64,000 nucleotides of DNA from UBA1368 sp964563125 (GTDB lineage: Bacteria; Bacillota; Syntrophomonadia; Syntrophomonadales; Syntrophomonadaceae). Below the pieces are notes generated by a model that saw only the letters and a list, made by a program, of their open reading frames with translations, was not told the origin of the DNA and ran no database searches. The translations under genes and the position numbers were made by a program. Below, one piece after another: positions 52,371-60,206 of this stretch. Position 1 is the stretch's first letter; each line of letters opens with the position of its first letter. The DNA lies in assembly GCA_964563125.1 (NCBI GenBank), contig CAZLVY010000004.1:16323-80322 (forward strand). Direction: 5' to 3'.

Positions 52371-53711
52371 CTATTTGTTTATAATAGCATTCTCTGCAGC
52401 CCACATAACTTGATAAACTAAAGGTGAGCCGGTTAACAATGGATGAGTTGCATACTGCATAACTGCAAGCTCTGCCGCAGTAAGTCGCTGTTGAATAGCA
52501 AGTGCCAGTATATTAACCATATCTGCTGCCTGCAGCCCGCCAAGAACATGCCCGCCTATGATTCGATCGTCTTTTCGATCAAATAATAGCTTCACTTCTG
52601 TTCGCATTGTACAGCCTGGCAATGAAGCTGGATGTCGATCAGGTGCAACCGTTTTTCCTATATAATAATTAATATTATTTTCTGAACACATACTTTCAGT
52701 AAACCCAGCTGCACCAACAGAAGTATTACCAACCCTGGTAGCAAACGCACCCAGTGCTCCCTGAGTTTTTCTATTTAATTGATATAGATTGCTGGCCGCG
52801 ATCATTCCTTCTGATGCAGCTACTGAAGCAAGTCTAATTACTATCGGTTGGCCGTTAATGGTTGAAAATTTACTTGCGCAGTCACCACAAGCAAAAATGT
52901 CAGCGTCACTTGTTCTTAAATATTTATCTACAATTATTCCTTCTTTAGTATCGACATTTAGACCTGACTTGCTGGCTATTTCTATATTAGGAACTGTTCC
53001 AATCCCTAAAATAACCATATCCGCATTTAAAGTAGAACCGTTAGAGAGAACAACACCATTTACTTTCATATCGCCAACAAATGATTCAACCCGAGTATTA
53101 GTCATAACTTTTACACCCAGGCGATCCAGTTCAAGCTCTATCTGGTATCCATATTCCTCTTCACAGGCTATTGCTAAACAATGTGGAAGTGCTTCAATCA
53201 GAGTCACATTATAGTCACCCTTGAGACGAATTTGCTCGGCCATTTCAACCCCTATAAAGCCGCCTCCGATAATTACAACATCTTTACTTTGCTGTAGTTC
53301 ATCTTCTATCTTTTGTAAATAAAGCGGATCCTTGTTAATAGCAAATATATTTTCCAATTGCCCGCCAGGAATCGAGGGAACTATTGCCCTGGCGCCCGTT
53401 GCTAAAATTAGTTTTTCGTAACCGATGGTTTCCCCATCTGTAAATCTAACCAAATGTTGCTGTCTATCGATTTCGCTAACGTGCGAAATAATAAATTCAA
53501 CTCCCTTTTTTATAAAACCTTCATCTGGAATTTTATCCTTTTCAACCGATTTTAACATTCCGTAAATATAAGGAATACCACAGGGTACAACTGTATAAGA
53601 TACATCACGTACTACTGACACTTGTTTATTCGGGTACCAGGTTTTAATTGAGTTTGCAGCACTTAAACCTGCAGCCGATCCACCGATAATTAATACATCA
53701 GTTGCTTTCAT
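52371..53711 (-). CDS. FAD-dependent NAD(P)H/disulfide oxidoreductase (CoA-disulfide reductase/NADH oxidase type)
   Basis: 446 aa. FAD motif LIIGGSAAGLSAA, the single redox Cys44 in VPCGIPYI (aligning with the CoADR/Nox active Cys), NAD-binding GGGFIGVEMAE, and FACGDCA. The C-terminal dimer domain (about 330-446) is typical. It would reduce CoA-disulfide, polysulfide or oxygen; substrate unproven. Separate promoter likely on the minus strand at about 53.77-53.81 kb. Not evidently part of modABC, as the riboswitch lies between. Confidence 0.88.
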   Translation of the reverse strand: MKATDVLIIGGSAAGLSAANSIKTWYPNKQVSVVRDVSYTVVPCGIPYIYGMLKSVEKDKIPDEGFIKKGVEFIISHVSEIDRQQHLVRFTDGETIGYEKLILATGARAIVPSIPGGQLENIFAINKDPLYLQKIEDELQQSKDVVIIGGGFIGVEMAEQIRLKGDYNVTLIEALPHCLAIACEEEYGYQIELELDRLGVKVMTNTRVESFVGDMKVNGVVLSNGSTLNADMVILGIGTVPNIEIASKSGLNVDTKEGIIVDKYLRTSDADIFACGDCASKFSTINGQPIVIRLASVAASEGMIAASNLYQLNRKTQGALGAFATRVGNTSVGAAGFTESMCSENNINYYIGKTVAPDRHPASLPGCTMRTEVKLLFDRKDDRIIGGHVLGGLQAADMVNILALAIQQRLTAAELAVMQYATHPLLTGSPLVYQVMWAAENAIINK

Positions 53712-54115
53712 CTCTTATTCTCCTCTCATTTTTACGCTAATAAATAGGGCATATGCTCATTATAAAATACCAGCTATTTTAAGCATATGTCAACAAAAAA
53801 AATAGGTTGAACGATTTCTCTTGATTTGTGATTGGTAATGAAAATATGCTTGACCTGAGCAGTTTAGGAGTAGTAAGCAGACATTTAGTTAGAAGGCTGG
53901 AAGACGGGGGAGGGGAATGAATTTGCCTGGATATTTCAGAAGCATGGCTCAATGTCGCCCGCAGGAAGTTAAAAACTGAAACAGCTCTATGCTAATAAAT
54001 CCGATATAATAATTAAGAAATAAAGAATTTGTTAAATAAATCATCTCTTGCAAATTACAGCTTAGATTTTTTTGGCTTATTCATAGAGGGTAAAAATTAG
54101 GACTTGGAACGGGCA
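53712..54115. other. Intergenic region with CATATG-type palindromes
   Basis: Upstream of the disulfide reductase, GGCATATGCTC, AAGCATATGTC and AATATGCTTGAC occur within about 110 bp. A TTGACA-type -35 on the minus strand overlaps the second. The rest has no gene I can support; a 20-codon frame (GGGAGGGGA then ATG at 53916) is too short to call. Confidence 0.4.
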
Positions 54116-56059
54116 TTAAATATCGTAGAGTTTTAGTTTTCGGTACATTGTAACACGGGAATAGCCCATCTCTCTAGCTACCTGGCTAACATTACCATGA
54201 TGTTTTTCCATAAGAGTCTTAATTTGATTAGCTTCATCAAGCATAATAATCTGCTGCTTTCTATGTTTATAAGGTTTCTCGTTGCAATCAATTATGCAAT
54301 TTCCGCAAGTATTCACAATAATGTTTAAATTTAAATCACTTAGTCTTATGGTATCTTTTTTGTCAGTAATACAAACCAATCTCTCGATAATATTTTGTAA
54401 TTCCCTGACATTACCAGGCCATTGATAGTGGACTAAATCTTCCATCAGAGGAGAATTAATTATTTTAGCGATAAATCCTGATGACAATCCCATGCCCGCT
54501 AAATAGTATTTGGTCAGTAAGGTGATATCCTCGGGTCTTTCACGTAAAGGCGGAATATTAACTGATATTACATTAATGCGATAATATAGATCTTCACGAA
54601 ATTTTCCGGCAGCTACTTCTTGATAGAGGTTTCTATTAGTGGCACAGATAATTCTTATATCTACCGGAATTTCTTTAAAATCACCTATTCGAGTTACTTT
54701 TCTGTCCTGCAGTACTCTTAGCAATGCTACCTGAGATTCCAGCGGCATATCGCTTATTTCATCCAGGAACAGCGTACCTCCTTTAGCAGCTTCGAATTTG
54801 CCGGGCGCGCCTCCGCGTCTTGCTCCTGAAAATGCACCATCCACATAACCGAATAGTTCACTGCTTACTAGTTCGTGGGGGATAGCTCCACAGTTAATAG
54901 CTACAAAAGGTCCATTGCGCCGAGGACTTTCATTATGAATTGCTTGAGCAAAGATGTCTTTGCCGGTACCGCTTTCACCCTGGAGCAGAATATTGCTCAT
55001 ATTATCAGCAGCAATACGTGCAACATTAATACTTGCCAATAATTTTTTGCTTTTGCCCATAATATTATTAAATCCAGGTTTGGAAGAGTGATGTTTGTAT
55101 TCGTTAATATTAGCGCAGATATTATTTCGAATAAAAATTAATACATTTGCTATATGATCTTTCTCATCTTTAATCATTTGTATCGTGGTTTCGCAGTGAT
55201 ATTTATTATTTAAATTATCAAGAAAACAATCCATATTGTTAAAAGGATAATCTTCATAACTATTTTCAGAAGGATGATCGACTAAATTATAAAAATGAAG
55301 CCCTCTCAAATCCAGAGTCTTTTTGCCTAAGATCCTTTCGCCTTCTGTGTTAACTGATTCAATAATTCCGATAGAGTTCAGAACTACTACTCCATCAGGT
55401 ACACTATCAATAATTCTGTTCAGGGATTTTGAGACAGACATGTACTTGTGGCTTAATTCGTCAATAGTAAGGCAATCCTTCATTTTGTCAACTGCTTTTA
55501 GCAATGTCGATAAAACATGACTGTGATCTTCATATACAGGTCCTATCAGACCTAAAGCGCCGTACAGATTGCCTTCACAATCAATAATTGGTACTGCAGA
55601 AGTTGTTAAGCCATGGAGCGCATGGCAGTAATGTTCAACACCATTTATCTGAACAGTCTGGCGGGTAATAATAGCTGTACCTATAGCATTGGTCCCTAAA
55701 ACATCCTCACTCCAATTATCGATAATTGTCCTCGTTACTGGAATACACTCTACTAAACAAGCATGTTCATCAACTAAAAACAGATGAAAACCGGAACCTT
55801 TAATAATATTATAGGTTTGATCTACAATTGGATAACTTATAGAGATAAGGGTTGATAATTTTTCCGAGCACATGTCCGGTTTATTTTTGTATGTTACATA
55901 GGGCATATCCTGATAAGGATCTACGCCAGCGTTATAGGACCTTCGCCATGAATCATTTATTATGGGATTAAGACCAACTGGATTTATGGAACCAGTCTTT
56001 ATAAATTGCTCCCATTCCGACAACAAGTCACGCTTGGATAAGACAACTTGATTCAACAA
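54116..56059 (-). CDS. Sigma-54-dependent transcriptional activator (GAF, PAS, AAA+, Fis HTH)
   Basis: 647 aa. The N-terminal part (about 60-190) resembles a GAF sensor (AcoR type, ENWSEDVLGTNAIGTAI-like DNWSEDVLGTNAIGTA). A PAS domain (about 212-310) follows. The AAA+ domain (about 330-560) has Walker A GESGTGKD (361-368), the sigma-54 contact loop GAFSGA (408-413; normally GAFTGA), Walker B LFLDEI and the arginine-finger region. A Fis-type HTH ends the protein (VAREMGYSRVTMYRKLKL). It is encoded next to a sigma-54 operon on the same strand, so it is the likely activator. Confidence 0.93.
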   Translation of the reverse strand: MLNQVVLSKRDLLSEWEQFIKTGSINPVGLNPIINDSWRRSYNAGVDPYQDMPYVTYKNKPDMCSEKLSTLISISYPIVDQTYNIIKGSGFHLFLVDEHACLVECIPVTRTIIDNWSEDVLGTNAIGTAIITRQTVQINGVEHYCHALHGLTTSAVPIIDCEGNLYGALGLIGPVYEDHSHVLSTLLKAVDKMKDCLTIDELSHKYMSVSKSLNRIIDSVPDGVVVLNSIGIIESVNTEGERILGKKTLDLRGLHFYNLVDHPSENSYEDYPFNNMDCFLDNLNNKYHCETTIQMIKDEKDHIANVLIFIRNNICANINEYKHHSSKPGFNNIMGKSKKLLASINVARIAADNMSNILLQGESGTGKDIFAQAIHNESPRRNGPFVAINCGAIPHELVSSELFGYVDGAFSGARRGGAPGKFEAAKGGTLFLDEISDMPLESQVALLRVLQDRKVTRIGDFKEIPVDIRIICATNRNLYQEVAAGKFREDLYYRINVISVNIPPLRERPEDITLLTKYYLAGMGLSSGFIAKIINSPLMEDLVHYQWPGNVRELQNIIERLVCITDKKDTIRLSDLNLNIIVNTCGNCIIDCNEKPYKHRKQQIIMLDEANQIKTLMEKHHGNVSQVAREMGYSRVTMYRKLKLYDI

Positions 56060-56206
56060 TAATTCACCTACTTTCTTTCGATAGTTCCAGTTAATACTGA
56101 ACGATAAAAGTTAGAAATGTCAGCAGGTATAGGTAAATTGTTTTCGCTATATCCTTTGCACAAGTGCATCCAAGTTAGAATAATATGCTGTGAAGTTTGT
56201 ATGCAA

Positions 56207-56233
56207 ATGCTATATTATGTAATATTATAGCAT
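56207..56233. promoter_or_regulatory. 27-bp palindromic site upstream of the sigma-54 activator gene
   Basis: ATGCTATA..TATAGCAT around TTATGTAATAT is a nearly perfect dyad. A second palindrome TGCACAAGTGCA lies at 56157-56168. They sit 98-174 bp ahead of the activator gene and could bind a regulator. The 56060-56305 region has no gene. Confidence 0.5.
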
Positions 56234-56305
56234 AAATTGCGCTAGGTCATAAGTATCTGTTATGTATGTAATGCTACTTAAATTATGTTTTATTATCCTG
56301 CAACT

Positions 56306-57943
56306 CTACTTTTGAATGGGAAACAAATAGTTTTGCAGTTGACTCTCTATATCCATCACCTGACAGTTACTGCAATAATATATTTTTTCAGCATTACTTA
56401 GCCAGCCTTTACCGGCCAGACTTTGATTTACTCTTTCTATAAGAGATCTGGTTCCAATAGTTTTATTACAACCTTTACATTTTAATAATTCATCACTCTT
56501 TAGCACTATATTAGCTTCATCCAGGCATGCCAAATCCAAGACCTTTTCGATAGAAATAGCCTCCTCTGCGCAATTAAGCATACAGGTACGACAGCTTATA
56601 CATTGTATATAGTTGAAATTAATTATGTTTCCTTCTGAAGTTTTCTCCAAGGTAATCGCCCGGGAAGGACATTTTTCCCAGCAAGACCCGCACATGGAAC
56701 AGCGTTCTGAATTTATAGAAATACGGAAAAAAGGTAAGGGACAGTCATAGTATTTAGTATTTTCTCCGGTACTATTTTTAATAAAATTATTCAGGCGCCG
56801 GGCAAATTCCAATCTATAATTTATTTGCTCAGAATAATTGAATTTTCTTTGGCATTCGCTTTTATATATGGAATGGCTAACTTTCTGGGCATTTAACAAG
56901 CGGAAAATATCACTTTTATTATGAATTAATAATAGAGGTGAAACCATATCATGAATTTCTAATAATTCTTTTACAAAAGTGAACATTGCTTCCCATTTTT
57001 TTAATGATTCCTGTCGAGGGCAATTTATATCTGGGCATAGTAATATTATTCTGCTAAATCCCAGTTCAACTGCTCGAATTAAATGTAAATATGATACTGA
57101 AGCCAAACTGGGTACCCGAATATTAATAAATGTATCGGTTTTGGACAAATCCATTCGCAGTTTATTTATTTCTTCACAACCTGCAGCACAGCTGATTATT
57201 AAAGAAAGACCATTAGGCAATGCAGTTCCAGGTGACATTTCTTCTAATAGTGCCATTCCGGCAGGGCCGGTAAATGAAGGTATCTGAATACATCCAAACG
57301 GGCAGGAGACAGTACACCAACCGCATTTAACACATTTATCATTTTTTATATTTATGGAGCCATCCTGTTTGAAAAGTGCCCCGGTAGGGCAGGCATCGAC
57401 ACAGAGCTGACAACTGCTGCTGGAGACGATACACCTTTTGCTGTTTATTACCGGAACTTCTTCATATTTACCTAGTTTCAAAGGCATCTTTAAAAATTGA
57501 CGTCGGTTCATTACAGGGTTGTCAATAGCTTCGAACATTTTAACGATGCTTACAGGTGCCGCTTCCCTGGCTACCTCCCAGCCTGCCAGTATTTTGGCTG
57601 TAAAAGCATTTATTAGCAATTTAACATACTCACCGCTGCTCACAGCCGGTAATGCTTTTATACTTACAAATTCACAGGCAAAGATAGGGATATCAGTATT
57701 TCCCAGAGCATCCGTCCATATATCTATATGCTTCTGATCAATATTTCCAAGCACCAGCAATCCATCTATCTGTGAGGTAATATTCCTAAGTATATAATTG
57801 CGCAGGTATTGTTTATCCACCCAATCAACAAAAGAAATATCAGGATGCTGACAGCAGAATTCTTTGATATCAAGTCTCTCCAGATTACTGCATAATTCTT
57901 CACTGCTGGAGCAGATAATAACACCAATATTCCGGTTTAACAA
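56306..57943 (-). CDS. Multi-cluster Fe-S protein with ferredoxin and MvhD-like parts
   Basis: About 545 aa, no signal peptide. First ferredoxin pair (about 170-220): CQLCVDACP and CVKCGWCTVSCP. Middle segment (about 235-335) with SCAAGCEE and LCPDINCP recalls the MvhD/hydrogenase-associated Fe-S domain. Second pair (about 420-480): CSMCGSCWEKCP and CISCRTCMLNC. The C-terminal CKGCN..CSNC looks like zinc or another cluster. TTG at 57943 follows GGAGGG by six bases; ATG at 57949 abuts it. Last gene of the molybdoenzyme operon, overlapping torD. It may pass electrons from cytoplasmic donors or assist assembly; the function is not known. Confidence 0.8.
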   Translation of the reverse strand: MLNRNIGVIICSSSEELCSNLERLDIKEFCCQHPDISFVDWVDKQYLRNYILRNITSQIDGLLVLGNIDQKHIDIWTDALGNTDIPIFACEFVSIKALPAVSSGEYVKLLINAFTAKILAGWEVAREAAPVSIVKMFEAIDNPVMNRRQFLKMPLKLGKYEEVPVINSKRCIVSSSSCQLCVDACPTGALFKQDGSINIKNDKCVKCGWCTVSCPFGCIQIPSFTGPAGMALLEEMSPGTALPNGLSLIISCAAGCEEINKLRMDLSKTDTFINIRVPSLASVSYLHLIRAVELGFSRIILLCPDINCPRQESLKKWEAMFTFVKELLEIHDMVSPLLLIHNKSDIFRLLNAQKVSHSIYKSECQRKFNYSEQINYRLEFARRLNNFIKNSTGENTKYYDCPLPFFRISINSERCSMCGSCWEKCPSRAITLEKTSEGNIINFNYIQCISCRTCMLNCAEEAISIEKVLDLACLDEANIVLKSDELLKCKGCNKTIGTRSLIERVNQSLAGKGWLSNAEKIYYCSNCQVMDIESQLQNYLFPIQK

Positions 57944-58629
57944 GTACATCCCTCCATACTTGAGTAGAGATAACTGGCATCTCTGGAAACAAAATTTCTG
58001 GTGATAGTTGATAATAGCCGGTAAAATTCTAATTGAGCATTTTTCTCCATTATCTCACAGAATTTTGGTACCCATAGAATAAGATGTTCCTGCATAAAAT
58101 CGCTTTGGGCAGCCAGAAAATTCTTGCCGGCTTGTTCTGTTTTTTGTTTTTCACCTTCGCAGAAAGTGAGATAATACATAAATTCTAATTCAGTAGTAAT
58201 ATGATCAGGTGGTTGTTCTCCGAAATGTGCCGGTTCGATTCCATACTCGCGGTAAAATTCTTCGATAGCAATTTGCATTCTTGCTGGATTATTATCATCT
58301 TCATAGGCTATATGACCGGAAGACTTTAAAAAGAATGATTCGAAAGATGGACATGCAGGGCGATAATCAAACAACCTTACATATTCGGCTTGAAGATCTA
58401 GTAGATTAATATTGTCCAGAGAATTAACAAAACGTTCGATATCCAAATCCAGAGGCAGCGACATAGCTGCTGCTAATTCTTTGAAGAGTTCAGCTACTTG
58501 CTGCTTTTTAGCTTTAAAGCTATTAAAAAAATCTTCCTCCTGGTATTGATAGAAGGCTGATAAATGTTGATAAACATTACTTCTGAGATAAGGATTTATA
58601 GTAGTCAAAATAATCACCATACCTTTCAT
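57937..58629 (-). CDS. TorD/DmsD-family chaperone for the molybdoenzyme
   Basis: 230 aa, helical. Family hallmarks: YVRLFDYRPACPSFESFF and EPAHFGEQPPDHITTELEFMYYL, the E-P-D-H-I motif of TorD proteins. These bind the Tat signal of molybdoenzymes until the cofactor is inserted. It follows the structural subunits in the operon. The start ATG is weakly supported by AAAGG; a slightly internal ATG is possible. Confidence 0.9.
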   Translation of the reverse strand: MKGMVIILTTINPYLRSNVYQHLSAFYQYQEEDFFNSFKAKKQQVAELFKELAAAMSLPLDLDIERFVNSLDNINLLDLQAEYVRLFDYRPACPSFESFFLKSSGHIAYEDDNNPARMQIAIEEFYREYGIEPAHFGEQPPDHITTELEFMYYLTFCEGEKQKTEQAGKNFLAAQSDFMQEHLILWVPKFCEIMEKNAQLEFYRLLSTITRNFVSRDASYLYSSMEGCTC

Positions 58630-58645
58630 TTATAATTAAAGTTGA

Positions 58646-58682
58646 TTAGTTGAAGGGCCTATAAAAGAGGCCCTTCAACTAA
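58646..58682. other. Perfect 14-bp inverted repeat between nrfD-type and torD-type genes
   Basis: TTAGTTGAAGGGCC pairs with GGCCCTTCAACTAA around a 9-base loop. Neither strand has a good T tail, so it may stabilise the upstream mRNA or cause partial termination, giving fewer copies of the chaperone than the enzyme. Confidence 0.65.
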
Positions 58683-58689
58683 TTTTGGA

Positions 58690-59592
58690 TCAAACAAAAG
58701 GAGAGACAGCTTCAAAGATACCTGCTGAAAGAACTATATAACGCAAAGCAAGACCTCCGAATAAAAGACAGATTCCCATTAGGACAGTCTGAGACACATT
58801 AGTTTCCGTAGGCTCCATTTTTAATGACTTAAATTCAATAATTAATGGAACCAGCAGACCGATTACAACTACCCCCAACCAGAACATAGCAGCCAGAGAA
58901 CCGCTTACAATCATACCAATTGATGCAGCAGCAACAACTCCGGATTTAGCCATAATATAGAGATAGAATGCCAAACAAAGAAGTTCAAATAGTATTAATG
59001 CTACGTCCACTTTAGCAAGAAAATGGAAACCTTCACCTTCTGATTGAGCTGCTTTTTGAAATTGCCTTGATACTACTGTTGCCAGCAAAACTGCTCCTAT
59101 ACCGGTTGATAAGGCAGATATTAGGAATAAAATAGGCAGAATTGGCGTATTCCAGAAGGGAATAGCCTGAGCTACACCTAAAAGAATTCCAGTATAGATT
59201 GCTGTCAGTAACCCCAGTATAACTCCCAGACCCCATAACCATTTAGAATATATTGGAGTCTGTTCTTTGTTCTTATTGAAAAACTGCCTCAGCCATTGAT
59301 AAGCTGCCAGAATGAAGAACAGAGTTAACAGCCAGGCACCGATGGATATCCAGGAATCCTGAGGCCTTAGAAAAGCATAAGGAAAACGGAAACGCTGTCC
59401 AAGATCTATCCATAACAGGAAAATACTCAGCCCCAGGCAGGGAGCGGTTAAATATATACCGATCTTTACAAGATAATTTTGTTTCTTGGCATACTGCCAG
59501 TAAGCAGCGACGATATAGGTACCTACTGACACACCGGCCAAAAATAGATACCAGGCGATTGGCCAACCCCACATTGTCTGCACATGCAGCAT
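58690..59592 (-). CDS. NrfD/PsrC-family membrane anchor subunit
   Basis: 300 aa with eight or nine helices and the family motif GVSVGTYIVAAY early and IYTGILLG in the middle. It would connect the Fe-S subunit to the menaquinone pool. Adjacent to the Fe-S and catalytic genes in the order catalytic-FeS-anchor. Confidence 0.92.
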   Translation of the reverse strand: MLHVQTMWGWPIAWYLFLAGVSVGTYIVAAYWQYAKKQNYLVKIGIYLTAPCLGLSIFLLWIDLGQRFRFPYAFLRPQDSWISIGAWLLTLFFILAAYQWLRQFFNKNKEQTPIYSKWLWGLGVILGLLTAIYTGILLGVAQAIPFWNTPILPILFLISALSTGIGAVLLATVVSRQFQKAAQSEGEGFHFLAKVDVALILFELLCLAFYLYIMAKSGVVAAASIGMIVSGSLAAMFWLGVVVIGLLVPLIIEFKSLKMEPTETNVSQTVLMGICLLFGGLALRYIVLSAGIFEAVSPFV

Positions 59593-59636
59593 ATTTACAC
59601 CTCCTACAAGTCAAGTTAATGGCGGGAAAATAATTA

Positions 59637-60200
59637 TTATTTAATATTACAGTAGTACACTTTAGGCTTGGTACCCAGATGTGGAGATAATGGTAGTGCA
59701 CCTTCAGTTTTAATAATCTGGGATACTTCACTGTTAGGATCATCAAGATCCCCGATAACTATAGCATTACCGATACATTTCTCCACACAATAAGGCTGCA
59801 GACCAGCTTCAAGTCTATCCGCACAAAAATCGCATTTATCAGCCATACCTGTTTCGTAATTAAAATATCGTGCCTGATACGGACAAGCTAAAATACAGTA
59901 TTTACAGCCGATACACTTATCGGTATCAAAATGTACAATCCCATTGTCTCCTAAATAGCTGGCACCAGTAGGGCACACATTTACACAAGGTGCTTCATCA
60001 CAGTGCATACAATGCACCGGCATAAAAAACCTGTGTACGGAAGGATATTTGCCAACTTCTGGCTCAACCAGTTTAATTCGGGAGTAGGCGTGTCCGCTAT
60101 CAAATTCATTGGGTATATTATGAAATATTTTGCATGTAACATAACAGGTGCGGCAGCGCACACACTTTTTAAGATCGATTACCATTCCATATCTTGCCAT
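59637..60200 (-). CDS. Four-cluster Fe-S subunit (DmsB/PsrB type)
   Basis: 187 aa. Four ferredoxin Cys groups: CVRCRTCYVTC, CMHCDEAPCVNVCP, CIGCKYCILACP, CDFCADRLEAG..C. These are the 16 Cys of the DmsB/PhsB/PsrB electron-transfer subunits. ATG behind GGGGGTG. Directly follows the catalytic gene, 6 bases. Confidence 0.95.
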   Translation of the reverse strand: MARYGMVIDLKKCVRCRTCYVTCKIFHNIPNEFDSGHAYSRIKLVEPEVGKYPSVHRFFMPVHCMHCDEAPCVNVCPTGASYLGDNGIVHFDTDKCIGCKYCILACPYQARYFNYETGMADKCDFCADRLEAGLQPYCVEKCIGNAIVIGDLDDPNSEVSQIIKTEGALPLSPHLGTKPKVYYCNIK

Positions 60201-60206
60201 AATACT

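Noticed and set aside
53916..53978. 20-codon frame behind GGGAGGGGA
   Set aside because: Too short, the Shine-Dalgarno abuts the ATG, and nothing else supports it.
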